Origin: Streptomyces sp. TBY4
GTDB lineage: Bacteria > Actinomycetota > Actinomycetes > Streptomycetales > Streptomycetaceae
Assembly: GCF_024213195.1 (NCBI RefSeq)
Contig: NZ_JANAVF010000017.1
Location: 62,001 to 126,000 of the forward strand
Direction of reading: 5' to 3'
Length of the DNA stretch: 64,000 nucleotides
Position 1 is the stretch's first letter. Each line of letters starts with the position of its first letter. The notes under the pieces were generated by a model that was not told the DNA's origin, did not search any database, and saw nothing but the letters and a program-made list of their open reading frames with translations. This document shows positions 39,098 to 48,330 of the stretch, piece by piece. A program made the translations under genes and the position numbers.

Positions 39098-42000
39098 CTA
39101 CGGCTGGTGGACCCGGGAGCCGGCGCGGGTGCGCCGGCGCAGGGCCGGCGGCGGGGTCGGCGGGACCGGGGGCGCCGACGCGAGCAGCGCCGCCAGCCGG
39201 GCCGGGGTCGGGTGCCGGAACACCTCGCGCAGGGTCAGCTCCCGGCCCAGCTCCGCCCTGATCCGGTTGACCAGGCGGACCGCCAGCAGGGAATGCCCGC
39301 CGGACTTGAAGAAGTTGTCGTCCGGACCGAGCTGCCCCCGCTCCAGCACCTCGGCGAACAGCCGCAGCAGTGCAGGAGCCAGCCCGCCGGTGCCGTCCGC
39401 GGCGGGTGCCGGGCCGTCAGCCCGCCCGGCGGCGCCCCGGTCCCGGTCCGAAGCCCGGTTCCGGTCCGCCGAAGCCCGTGCCGCGGACCCGGACTCGGAC
39501 GCGGGCCGCGCGGGGCCCGCATCCGGGGCAGGGACCGGTCCCGGCGAGGACGCCGGCCCCGCCCCCGACAGGAGGTGCACCGCGGAGGGGACGGCGTACT
39601 CCGGCAGGCGCTCCGCCGCCCACTCCTGCAGGGCCGCCTCCGTCAGCTGCGCGGCCACGGGATCCTCCCGGTCCAGCACCTCCGCGACCAGCCGGTCCTC
39701 CACCACGCGGACCCGCGCCCCCGCCACCGCGGGATGCTCCGCGAGCACCGCCGCGACGTGGTCCAGGTCGATCCGGTAGCCGCCGGCCAAGGGCCGAGCC
39801 CCCCGCCGGTCCGCCGGAGCCGGGAGGTCCCCGACCCGTCGGCCCGGGTCGGCGCCGAACAGCTCCAGCGCGGCTACGAGCAGCCCGGCCAGGCGCTGGG
39901 CCCCGGCCTCCCCGTACAGGTCGGTGGCGTACTCCAGCACGCCCGACAGGCCGCCGTCGGCGCGTTCCGTCAGGGCGAACGTCAGGTCGGACTTGGCGGT
40001 CGCCGAGCCGTACGGCAGCTCCGCACCCGCCAGCGGCCCCCCGGCGGCGGCGTCCGCGCCCCCGTCGGCCCGGTTGACCTGGAGCATCACCTGCACCAGC
40101 GGGTGGTGGGCCGCGGACCGGAGCGGGTTCAGGTGCTCCACCAGCAGGTCGAAGGGGAGTTCCTGGTGCGCGTACGCCGCCAGGCCCGCCTCCCGGACCC
40201 GCCCGAGGAGCTCCGCGAAGGTGGGGTCGCCGCTCGTGTCCGTGCGCAGGACCAGGGTGTTCACGAAGAAGCCGACCAGTCCCGACAGGGCGTCGTCGCC
40301 GCGCCCGGCGACCGTCGTGCCCAGGGCGAGGTCCGTGCCCGCGCCGAGCCGGGTCAGGGCCGCGGCGAGCGCCGCCTGCACCACCATGAAGAGCGTGGCG
40401 CCCTGGCCGTGCGCGAAGCGGGTCAGCCGGGCGTGGGTGTCCGCGGACACCGAGAAGGCGGTGAGCGCGCCGTGCCCGGAGGGCTCGGCCGGCCGGTGCC
40501 GGTCGGTCGGCAGATCGATCAGCGGCGGCATGCCGGCCAAGGTCCGCTGCCAGAAGTCCAGTTCGGGCCGGGCGTCGGCGAGCAGCTCCCGCTGCCACAG
40601 GGTGTAGTCGGCGTACTGGACCGGCAGCGCCGGCCACTCCGGGGCCCGGCCGGCCCTCCGCGCCTCGTACGCCGCGGCCAGGTCCGCGAGCAGCGGCCCC
40701 GTGGACCAGCCGTCGGCCGCAATGTGGTGCAGCAGGAGGACCAGCGTCTGCGGCCCTTCCCCGTCCGGCAGGAACAGCCAGGCCCGCAGCGGCAGATCGC
40801 GGGCCAGGTCGAAGACGTGCCCGGCCGCCTCGTCCACGGCGGCCCCGACGTCCTGGGGCCGCGCCAGCTCCAGCTGCGGCCGCGCCCGCTCCAGCACGCG
40901 CTGGTACGGTTCTCCGCCCTCGGCCCCGTACACCGTGCGCAGTACCTCGTGCCGGGACACCACGTCGGCCAGGGCGTCGGCGAGCGCCGCCGGGTCCAGC
41001 GGCCGGTCCAGGCGCCGCACCAGGGCGATGTTGTAGGCCGGGGACGGGCCCTCCAGCTGGTCCACGAACCACAGCCGGCGCTGCGCGGACGACAGGGGAA
41101 GCCGCTCGGGCCGCCGCTCCGCGGGAGCCAGGGCCGCCCGGGCGCCCGCCGGACCCGCCGCGGCCAGCCGCCGGTGCAGGCCCGCGGGCGTGGGCGCCAG
41201 GAACAGGTCCCGGATGCCCGCCTCCACCCCCAGCACCGCTCGCATCCGGTTCACGAGCTTGCTGGCGAGCAGCGAGTGCCCGCCCGACTTGAAGAAGTTG
41301 GCGTCGGCGCCGATCTCCTCAAGGCCCAGCACCTCGGCGAACAGCCCGCAGAGGATCTCCTCCCGGGGCGAAAGCGCCGTAGGCGCCGCAGCAGCGGGCC
41401 GGTCGGCCGCCGCCGCGGCGGCCGCTGCGAGCTGCTCGCGCCGCCGGACGAGGCCCGCCTCCTCCTCGGCCGTCACCAGTTCCAGCGCGCCCAGCCGGGC
41501 CTGCGGGGACCCCGCGAACGCACGGAGCGCCCGTACGTACACCTCCAGCAGCAGCCGCGCCGTCTCCCCGTCGAAGAGGTCCTCGGCGTACTGCACGTGC
41601 ACGTCCAGCCCGTCCGGCGTGCCGTCCGCGCTCCGGCGCGCCGCGCAGTGGAAGGAGAGGTCGAACTTCGCGGCGCCGAGATCGGTGCTTGTGGCCCGGC
41701 CCCGGACACCGCCGAGCAGCACCGCGTCGTCCGCGGCCTCCTGCACGGTCAGCATCACCTGGAAGAAGGGGTGTTCGCCGAGCGCCCGCCCCGGTTCGGC
41801 CAGCTGCTCCACCAGGACGTCGAAGGGCAGGTCCTGGTGGTCGAAGGCGGCCAGGTCGGCGTCGCGTACCCGCTCGACGAACGCTCCGACGGCCGGGTCC
41901 CCGGACAGATCGGTGCGCAGCACCAGGGAGTTGACGAAGCAGCCCACCAGGTCGTGCAGGTCCTGGTCGGGCCGGCCCGCCACCGGGGTGCCGATCGCCA

Positions 42001-44524
42001 GGTCCTCCCCGGCACCCGCCGCCGACAGGGCCGCCGCCAGTGCGGAGCGGGCCACCATGAACAGGCTGGCCCGGCGGTCGCGGGCCAGGGAGAGCAGCCC
42101 GCGGTGCGCGGCGGCGTCCAGCCCGGCCGACACCGTCACCGCCCGCCCCGAGGGTTCGGCCGGCCGGGGCCGGTCCGCGGGGAGGACGGTCCGGGCGGGC
42201 AGCCCTTCCAGCGCCGTCCTCCAGAACCCGAGCAGCGCCGCCGGATCCGCCAGCAGCTCCCGCTGCCACAGCGTGTAGTCGGCGTACTGGACCGGCAGCG
42301 CCCGCCACTGCGGGGCCCGGCCCGCGCGCCGGGCCTCGTACGCCTCGCCCAGGTCCCGCAGCAGCGGGGCGATCGACCACCCGTCGGTGGCGATGTGGTG
42401 CACCAGCAGCACCAGGACCGCGGTGCCGTCCCCCGGCAGGAACAGCCGGGCCCGCAGCGGCGGGCGCAGCGCCAGGTCGAAGGGCTCCCGGCCGAAGCCG
42501 GCGACCAGCCTCTCCAGCTCCTCCGGAGCGCACGGCGCGACCTCCAGGGCCGCCGTCTCCAGTACGGTCCCGTCCGTGCCCAGCACCCGCTGGTACGGGT
42601 CACCGCCCTCGGAGCCGTACACGGTGCGCAGCACCTCGTGCCGTCCCACCACGTCTCCCAGCGCGGCGGCGAGGGCCGCCCGGTCCGGGACCTCCGCCAG
42701 CCGCAGCACCAGCGGGGCGTTGTAGGTAGCGGACGGCCCCTCCATCCGGTCCAGCAGCCACAGCGCCCGCTGCGCCGCCGACAGCGGGAGCCGCTCGGGC
42801 CGGCGGGCCGCGGCCGTCAGGGCGGGCCTGCTCCTGACCTCGCCGTCCAGTTCGGCGAGGCGGCGGTGGAGCGCGGTCGGGGTCGGAGCGAGGAAGAGGT
42901 CGCGGATGCCGAGCTCCAGGCCGAGCGCCCCCCTGATCCGGTTGACCAGCTTGCTCGCCAGCAGCGAGTGCCCGCCCGATTTGAAGAAGTTGGCCTCGGC
43001 GTCGAGGGCTTCGCGGCCCAGCACCTCGGCGAACAGTCCGCACAGGATCTCCTCGCGCGGAGACAGGACGTCGCGGCGCACCGGCCCGGCCGGCGCCGGA
43101 GCACCCGCTTCCGGGGCGGCCGCGGCGTGCCGGGCGGCCAGCGCCCGGGACTCCCCGGCCGTCACCAGGTCCAGCCGGCCCAGCAGCCGGCCGGGGTCCT
43201 GTGCCGAGGCGGCGAAGGCGGCGAGGGCCCGCACGTACACGTCCAGCAGCAGTTGCGCCGTGTCCGCGTCGAAGAGGTCCGTCGCGTACTGCAGGGAGAC
43301 GTCGATGCCGTCGGGAGCACCGTCCGCGGTGTGCCGCTCCGCGCAGTACCAGGTGAGGTCGAACTTGGCCGTGTCCAGACCGACGTCCTCCAGCCGGCCG
43401 CCGATCCCGCCGGCCAGCTCCACCCGCCCGGACGCCCCGGACGCCCCGGAACCCGAGTCCACGGTCAGCATCACCTGGAAGACCGGGTGGTGGCCCAGGG
43501 CCCGTTCCGGTGCGAGCTGCTCCACCAGCAGGTCGAAGGGCAGTTCCTGGTTCTCGTAGGCCGCCAGGTCGGCGTCCCGCACCCGCCCCAGCAGTTCGCC
43601 GACCGAGGGGTCCCCGGACAGGTCCGTGCGCAGGGCGAGGGAGTTGACGAAGAATCCGACCAGGTCGTACAGGTCCTCGTCGGGCCGGCCTGCCACGGGG
43701 GTCCCGATCACGACGTCGTCGCCCGCCCCGGTGGCCGACAGGGCCGCCGCCAGTGCGGTGCGCGCCGCCATCGTCAGGCTCGCCCGGTGGCCGCGGGCCA
43801 GGGCGAGGAGCCCGCGGTGGCCGGACGCGTCCAGCCGGGAGGTTACGACGGCACCCCGGCCCGAGGGTTCCGCCGGGCGGGGCCGGTCGGCGGGCAGAGC
43901 GAGGACAGGCGGGGCCCCGGCCAGGACCGCCCGCCAGTGCTCCGCCTGCTCGTGGGCGAGGCTCTCCGGGTCGGCGGGGTCGCCGAGCAGCTCGTGCTGC
44001 CACTGGCTGTAGTCCGTGTACTGGACCGGCAGCGGCTCCCGGTCCGGTGCCCGCCCCGCGAGGCGGGCCGCGTAGGCCTCGGACAGGTCGCGCAGCAGCG
44101 GGCGCAGCGACCACCCGTCGGTGGCCACGTGGTGGATGAGCAGGACGAGTACCGAGGTCCCGTCGCCCGGGAGCAGCAGCCGGGCGCGCAGCGGCGGTTC
44201 GGCGGTGATGTCGATCGCCTGCCGGGTGAAGGCGGCTACGGCCGCGTCCAGTCCACCGGGCGGGCAGTCCGCGGTGGTCAGCCCGGGCACGGCGGCCGGC
44301 TCCAGCACCTGCTGGTACGGCTCCGCGTCGGCCCCGGTCCGCAGCACGGTCCGCAGCACCTCGTGCCGCTCCACTACGTCGGCCAGCGCCGCGGCGAGGG
44401 CAGCGGAGTCGGGAACCGCGTCCAGGTGCACGACCACGGGGGCGTTGTAGGTGGCGGACGGACCGTGCAGGCGGCCCAGGAACCACAGCCTGCGCTGGGC
44501 GAACGACAACGGGATCTCGGTCAT
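39098..44524 (-). CDS. NRPS with three A-less modules: C-T-C-T-C-(A stub)-T
   Basis: A 1808-aa protein. Three condensation domains keep the HHxxxDG motif: HHVATDGW near residue 133, HHIATDGW near 713 and HHIAADGW near 1271. Each is followed by a carrier with FFKSGGHSLLA (near 518, 1079 and 1741). No complete adenylation domain exists. There is no TSGSTG, YGPTE or GELY motif. Between C3 and T3 a short stretch (about 1530-1620) reads GYRIDLDHVAAVLAEHPAVAG and WAAERLPEYAVPSAVHLL, a remnant of the C-terminal subdomain of an A domain. The carriers must therefore be loaded by A domains on other proteins. ATG 44524 lies 12 bp after the A-T gene. Sequences between carriers are Ala/Pro-rich linkers. 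Confidence 0.93.
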   Translation of the reverse strand: MTEIPLSFAQRRLWFLGRLHGPSATYNAPVVVHLDAVPDSAALAAALADVVERHEVLRTVLRTGADAEPYQQVLEPAAVPGLTTADCPPGGLDAAVAAFTRQAIDITAEPPLRARLLLPGDGTSVLVLLIHHVATDGWSLRPLLRDLSEAYAARLAGRAPDREPLPVQYTDYSQWQHELLGDPADPESLAHEQAEHWRAVLAGAPPVLALPADRPRPAEPSGRGAVVTSRLDASGHRGLLALARGHRASLTMAARTALAAALSATGAGDDVVIGTPVAGRPDEDLYDLVGFFVNSLALRTDLSGDPSVGELLGRVRDADLAAYENQELPFDLLVEQLAPERALGHHPVFQVMLTVDSGSGASGASGRVELAGGIGGRLEDVGLDTAKFDLTWYCAERHTADGAPDGIDVSLQYATDLFDADTAQLLLDVYVRALAAFAASAQDPGRLLGRLDLVTAGESRALAARHAAAAPEAGAPAPAGPVRRDVLSPREEILCGLFAEVLGREALDAEANFFKSGGHSLLASKLVNRIRGALGLELGIRDLFLAPTPTALHRRLAELDGEVRSRPALTAAARRPERLPLSAAQRALWLLDRMEGPSATYNAPLVLRLAEVPDRAALAAALGDVVGRHEVLRTVYGSEGGDPYQRVLGTDGTVLETAALEVAPCAPEELERLVAGFGREPFDLALRPPLRARLFLPGDGTAVLVLLVHHIATDGWSIAPLLRDLGEAYEARRAGRAPQWRALPVQYADYTLWQRELLADPAALLGFWRTALEGLPARTVLPADRPRPAEPSGRAVTVSAGLDAAAHRGLLSLARDRRASLFMVARSALAAALSAAGAGEDLAIGTPVAGRPDQDLHDLVGCFVNSLVLRTDLSGDPAVGAFVERVRDADLAAFDHQDLPFDVLVEQLAEPGRALGEHPFFQVMLTVQEAADDAVLLGGVRGRATSTDLGAAKFDLSFHCAARRSADGTPDGLDVHVQYAEDLFDGETARLLLEVYVRALRAFAGSPQARLGALELVTAEEEAGLVRRREQLAAAAAAAADRPAAAAPTALSPREEILCGLFAEVLGLEEIGADANFFKSGGHSLLASKLVNRMRAVLGVEAGIRDLFLAPTPAGLHRRLAAAGPAGARAALAPAERRPERLPLSSAQRRLWFVDQLEGPSPAYNIALVRRLDRPLDPAALADALADVVSRHEVLRTVYGAEGGEPYQRVLERARPQLELARPQDVGAAVDEAAGHVFDLARDLPLRAWLFLPDGEGPQTLVLLLHHIAADGWSTGPLLADLAAAYEARRAGRAPEWPALPVQYADYTLWQRELLADARPELDFWQRTLAGMPPLIDLPTDRHRPAEPSGHGALTAFSVSADTHARLTRFAHGQGATLFMVVQAALAAALTRLGAGTDLALGTTVAGRGDDALSGLVGFFVNTLVLRTDTSGDPTFAELLGRVREAGLAAYAHQELPFDLLVEHLNPLRSAAHHPLVQVMLQVNRADGGADAAAGGPLAGAELPYGSATAKSDLTFALTERADGGLSGVLEYATDLYGEAGAQRLAGLLVAALELFGADPGRRVGDLPAPADRRGARPLAGGYRIDLDHVAAVLAEHPAVAGARVRVVEDRLVAEVLDREDPVAAQLTEAALQEWAAERLPEYAVPSAVHLLSGAGPASSPGPVPAPDAGPARPASESGSAARASADRNRASDRDRGAAGRADGPAPAADGTGGLAPALLRLFAEVLERGQLGPDDNFFKSGGHSLLAVRLVNRIRAELGRELTLREVFRHPTPARLAALLASAPPVPPTPPPALRRRTRAGSRVHQP

Positions 44525-44536
44525 GTCCTGGCTGTC

Positions 44537-46423
44537 CTAACTGTCCTGGCGCGCGGAGGCCGCGTCGGGGGTGGCGTCGGAGGCCGCCCCGGCGGTCGCC
44601 GTGACGAGCGTGTCGAGATGGGCGGCGAGGTCCCGCAGGCGGGGGTTGGCGTAGACCGCCTTCACCGGCAGGGCGACGCCCAGCTCGGCGCGCACCCGCG
44701 ACACCAACTTGATCGCGAGGAGGGAATGCCCGCCCAGCTTGAAGAAGTTGTCGTCGGGCCCGATGCGGGGGGCGCCGAGCACCGCCGCCCACACACCCGC
44801 GATCAGGGACTGCGACCGGGTCAGCCCCTCGGTGACCGGGGCCTGCGCCGGGGAGCCGGCGGCCGGAGCGGGCAGCGCGGCCCGGTCCAGCTTGCCGTTG
44901 GTGGTGGTCGGGAAGCGGTCCAGGGCGACGAAGGCCGCCGGGAGCATGTAGGCGGGCAGGTTCACCCCCAGGTGCTCGCGCAGCACGCCCTCGGTGACCG
45001 CGCCGGCCGCACTGGACGCGGTGCGGTAGTACGCCACGAGCCCGGGCGCCCCGTGTACCTCGTCGAGGAGCAGGACGGCCGCCTCCGCGACCCCGTCGAC
45101 CGCCGTCAGCGCGGCCTCGATCTCCGGGAGTTCGATGCGGTGCCCGCGCAGCTTGACCTGCCCGTCGGCCCGGCCCAGATACCCGAGCCGGCCGCCCGGC
45201 AGCAGACGCACCAGGTCGCCGGTGCGGTACATCCGCCCGCCGTACGAGGCCTCTCGGCCCGAGTCGGCGGTGAACCGCTCCGCCGTCAGGGCGGGCCGTC
45301 GCCGGTAGCCCCGGCCCACGCGGGGGCCGGCCAGGTACAGCTCCCCGCTGCCGCCCTCGGCGACCGGGTTCAGCTTCTCGTCGAGGACCCGCATGCGCAG
45401 GCCGGGCAGCACGCTGCCGATGTGCGGCTCGTCGGAGCCGTCGATCCAGCCCGCTGTGGAGTCCACCGTGCACTCGGTGGGCCCGTAGAGGTTCACCGTG
45501 CGCAGGACGCCCTGCGCCCCCTTCTGTGCGAGGCGCCGCCACAGCTCCGGGCCGATCGCCTCGCCGCCGATGAGGAGTGTCAGCGGCCGGGGCCCGCCGT
45601 GCGTGCTCAGCAGGTCGAGGAGCGGCTCGGCGTGGGAGGGGGTGATGTCCAGGTCGGTCAGGGCCTGCTCGTCGATGAAGCGGGCCAGCAGCGCGGGGTC
45701 GGCGCGGGTCTCCTCGTCGATCATCACCAGGGTGTCGCCGCGGCAGATCCGCACCCACTGCTGCACGGAGGCGTCGAAGGACGGCGAGGCGTTCCAGCCG
45801 ACCCGGCCGCCGTCGGTGACCGCGATGTCCGCGCCCTCCAACTCGGCGAGCAGCGCGGAGGCGGCGCCCCGGCCGATCTCCACGCCCTTGGGGCGGCCCG
45901 TGGAACCGGAGGTGTAGATCACGTAGGCGAGCGTCCCGGCGGACACGGCCACCGGGGCGTACGCGGCGTCGGAGGCTCCGTCCGGCGCGGTCAGCTCGTC
46001 CAGGGACAGGTGCGCCGCACCGGCGGCGAGGTGCTCGGTGTCCGGGCCGGCCGTCACGACGAGGTCGGCGCCGGAGTCCTCGACCAGGTAGCGGCGCCGC
46101 TCGGCGGGCAGCTTCGGGTCGACCGGGAGGTAGGCGGCTCCTGCCGTCAGGGTGCCGATCAGCGCGGCCACGAGACCGGCGCCGCGCGGCAGGGCGAGGG
46201 CGACCACGCTCTCGGGCCCGATGCCGCGGGCCGCGAGACGGGAGGCGATCCGCATGGCCTCCGCGCGCAGCGCGCCGAAGGTCAGCTCGCCGTCCGCCGC
46301 GACGACGGCGGTCCGGGCGGCGGGGACCAGCGCGAGCCGGTCCAGCAGGTCCGCCGCCGCGGTGGGGGCCTCGTCCGGCAGGGACTCGAAGGTACGGGGA
46401 CGCTCGGGAAGCACGGCGGTCAT
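44537..46423 (-). CDS. Stand-alone NRPS A-T didomain, glutamine-like pocket
   Basis: A 628-aa adenylation-carrier protein without condensation domain. A3 motif YTSGSTGRPKG lies near residue 173, A5 NLYGPTECTVD, A7 YRTGDLV, A10 TTNGKLDR and carrier FFKLGGHSLLAIKLV near 563. Pocket residues by eye read DAQDLGLVDK, one change from a code I recall for glutamine (DAQDLGVVDK). It may prime the assembly line with Gln, serve as donor to the A-less NRPS, or charge its carriers in trans. ATG 46423 is eight bases after GGGGAG. GTG 46432 overlapping the dioxygenase stop is also possible. Its place next to a dioxygenase suggests hydroxylation of the bound residue. Confidence 0.92.
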   Translation of the reverse strand: MTAVLPERPRTFESLPDEAPTAAADLLDRLALVPAARTAVVAADGELTFGALRAEAMRIASRLAARGIGPESVVALALPRGAGLVAALIGTLTAGAAYLPVDPKLPAERRRYLVEDSGADLVVTAGPDTEHLAAGAAHLSLDELTAPDGASDAAYAPVAVSAGTLAYVIYTSGSTGRPKGVEIGRGAASALLAELEGADIAVTDGGRVGWNASPSFDASVQQWVRICRGDTLVMIDEETRADPALLARFIDEQALTDLDITPSHAEPLLDLLSTHGGPRPLTLLIGGEAIGPELWRRLAQKGAQGVLRTVNLYGPTECTVDSTAGWIDGSDEPHIGSVLPGLRMRVLDEKLNPVAEGGSGELYLAGPRVGRGYRRRPALTAERFTADSGREASYGGRMYRTGDLVRLLPGGRLGYLGRADGQVKLRGHRIELPEIEAALTAVDGVAEAAVLLLDEVHGAPGLVAYYRTASSAAGAVTEGVLREHLGVNLPAYMLPAAFVALDRFPTTTNGKLDRAALPAPAAGSPAQAPVTEGLTRSQSLIAGVWAAVLGAPRIGPDDNFFKLGGHSLLAIKLVSRVRAELGVALPVKAVYANPRLRDLAAHLDTLVTATAGAASDATPDAASARQDS

Positions 46424-46428
46424 GACGG

Positions 46429-47469
46429 TCACTCCCCGACGAAGACGGTGGTGGACGGCTGGGTGGCGGGAGCGCAGTCGGCCAGGGCGACCGGCTCTCC
46501 CATGGCGACCAGGATCTTGCGGTCGCCCTTGTAGGCCTCGCGGCCGTGGGCGCACAGGATGTTGTCGACGAGCATCAGGTCGCCCTGCTGCCAGGTCTCG
46601 CGGACCGTGACCCGGTCGTACACCTCGTTGATCGCGTCGACCTCGGCGTCGGTCAGGCGCGTCCCGTCGCCCAGGTAGGTGTTGAAGGGCAGCCCGTCCT
46701 CGCCGTACGTCTCCACGAGCACCTCGCGGATGTCGGGGTCGAGGGTGCGGCTGTTCCAGAAGGCGAAGTGGTTGAACCAGGTCTTCTCGCCGGTGACGGG
46801 GTGGGTGACGATGGCCGACCGGCGCTGCCGGGTGATCATCGAGTCGTCCTCCTCGACCCACTCGTAGCCGACCGTGTTCTCCTCGCAGTAGGCCTCCGCG
46901 ACGGACTTGTCCTCGGTGGCGAACGTCTTGTACCAGGGCAGGCCCGCGAGCTCCGAGTAGTTGCGCACGAGCAGCCAGCCGGCCCGGGCGAAGCGCTCCA
47001 CCAGCTCCGGCGGCAGCAGGCGCAGCGCCTCCCGCATGTCGCCGACCGTGGTGGCGCCGCCCTCCTCGGGGGCGATGACGCAGCCGAACAGCAGCACGCC
47101 GGGGAAGTCGAGGGTGTAGCTGTTCTCGTTGTGGAGGCGGATCGGCTGCACGGCCGGCAGGTCGGTGGAGGAGAAGACGCCCTCGCCGAAGTCGGTGCGC
47201 GGGGTCGCCTTCTCCTTGTAGCCGGCGCGCTGCTGGATCAGGGCGTCACGGGCGGCGGCGAAGGTCGTCGCGTCCGAGACGGGCAGCCCGCGCAGCAGCA
47301 CCGCACCCGAGCGGTGCAACTCGGCCTGGATGTCGGCCCGGTGGGCGTTGAGCCAGGCGACGGCCGTCTCCAGGTCGGCGCCGGCCGGGGTCTGGACGAC
47401 GACGGGCTTGCCCGCCTCGCGGATCGGGCGGATGCCGGTCTCGGTGGGAGCGTCTGCGAACGTGGTCAT
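46429..47469 (-). CDS. TauD/SyrP-like Fe(II)/2-oxoglutarate dioxygenase
   Basis: A 346-aa member of the TauD/TfdA superfamily. The facial triad is visible as HNENSY near residue 111 (HxE) and AHGRE near 307 (distal His plus the Arg that binds 2-oxoglutarate). HxE rather than HxD is the form found in SyrP-like and related amino-acid beta-hydroxylases acting on carrier-bound residues. QPIRLHNENSY and GDLMLVDNILCAHGRE are typical. It lies between the type II thioesterase and the Gln-type A-T gene. The likely reaction is beta-hydroxylation of an amino acid or aminoacyl-carrier. ATG 47469 follows AAGGAC. Confidence 0.9.
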   Translation of the reverse strand: MTTFADAPTETGIRPIREAGKPVVVQTPAGADLETAVAWLNAHRADIQAELHRSGAVLLRGLPVSDATTFAAARDALIQQRAGYKEKATPRTDFGEGVFSSTDLPAVQPIRLHNENSYTLDFPGVLLFGCVIAPEEGGATTVGDMREALRLLPPELVERFARAGWLLVRNYSELAGLPWYKTFATEDKSVAEAYCEENTVGYEWVEEDDSMITRQRRSAIVTHPVTGEKTWFNHFAFWNSRTLDPDIREVLVETYGEDGLPFNTYLGDGTRLTDAEVDAINEVYDRVTVRETWQQGDLMLVDNILCAHGREAYKGDRKILVAMGEPVALADCAPATQPSTTVFVGE

Positions 47470-47520
47470 GGAAAGTCCTTAAAACGGTGCGGAGTTGAGA
47501 AGGAGGGAAGGGCAGGCGGA

Positions 47521-48330
47521 TCAGGCGGCCGATCCCGCCGTGGCCCGGCCGTCGACGGCGGAGCCGAGGACGGAGTCGAGAACGGCGAAGAACTCGGGCA
47601 GCTGCTGCTGGAAGTAGAAGTGGCCGCCGGGCAGCACGAACGAGGCGAAGGAGTGGTCGGTGATCCGGGCCCAGCGGTCCAGCGAGGCGGCCGGCGCGAC
47701 CGGGTCGGCGTCCCCGCCGATCACCGTCAGCGGGCAGTCCACGCGGGCCTCGGACTCCTCGCAGCGGTAGACGTCGTCGATCGCGAAGTCGGCGCGGATG
47801 GGCGGGATGATGATCTCCCGCAGCTCCGGCTCGTCGAGGATGCCGTCGTCGGTGCCCCCTCGCTCCTTGATGGCGGCCACCAGCTCGTCGTCGTCAAGGC
47901 GTTCCGGGTGCACGGCACACGGGTTGGCGAGGAAGGGGGCCCGGCAGGCCGACGCGACCAGGGCCCGCGGGGTCCGGCCCGTCGCCTGCAGTGCCCGTAC
48001 CACCTCGAAGGCGACGAGCGAGCCCATGCTGTGCCCGAGCACCACGAGGTCGTCGGTGGTTCCCGCCGGGAGCGAGGCCACGACGGGACCGGCCAGGTCG
48101 GCGATGGTACGGGGCAGGTCCTCCGCGAAGCGGGCGCCCCGGCCCGGGTACTGGCCGATCAGCAGCCGGACGTCGGCGGGGAGGTACTGGCGCCATTCGG
48201 CGTACGCGTGGGCGTTTCCGCCGGCGTGCGGCAGGACCAGAAGCGAGGTCCGCTGCGGGCCGTCACCCGGCAGGTCCCACACCACGTCGTCGGGCGCGGG
48301 CGTGAAGTCTGGGTACGTGTCGTTGCTCAT
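47521..48330 (-). CDS. Type II (editing) thioesterase
   Basis: A 269-aa GrsT/RifR-like alpha/beta hydrolase. The oxyanion region is LLVLPHAGGNAHAYAEWRQYLP, the nucleophile elbow GHSMGSLVAFEV near residue 100, the acid region IGGDADPVAP and the His in LPGGHFYF. These enzymes free carriers blocked by wrong acyl groups. Its ATG overlaps the NRPS stop (ATGA). With eight carriers and trans loading, an editing enzyme is expected. Confidence 0.94.
   Translation of the reverse strand: MSNDTYPDFTPAPDDVVWDLPGDGPQRTSLLVLPHAGGNAHAYAEWRQYLPADVRLLIGQYPGRGARFAEDLPRTIADLAGPVVASLPAGTTDDLVVLGHSMGSLVAFEVVRALQATGRTPRALVASACRAPFLANPCAVHPERLDDDELVAAIKERGGTDDGILDEPELREIIIPPIRADFAIDDVYRCEESEARVDCPLTVIGGDADPVAPAASLDRWARITDHSFASFVLPGGHFYFQQQLPEFFAVLDSVLGSAVDGRATAGSAA

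Noticed and set aside
38909..46534. A plus-strand open frame of over 2500 codons across the A-less NRPS and A-T genes
   Set aside because: Same antisense artefact; no domain can be read in it, while the minus strand shows intact NRPS motifs.
46429..46861. Extending the A-T protein upstream to 46861
   Set aside because: That part is a shadow of the dioxygenase gene; protein-like sequence starts at MTAVLPERP.
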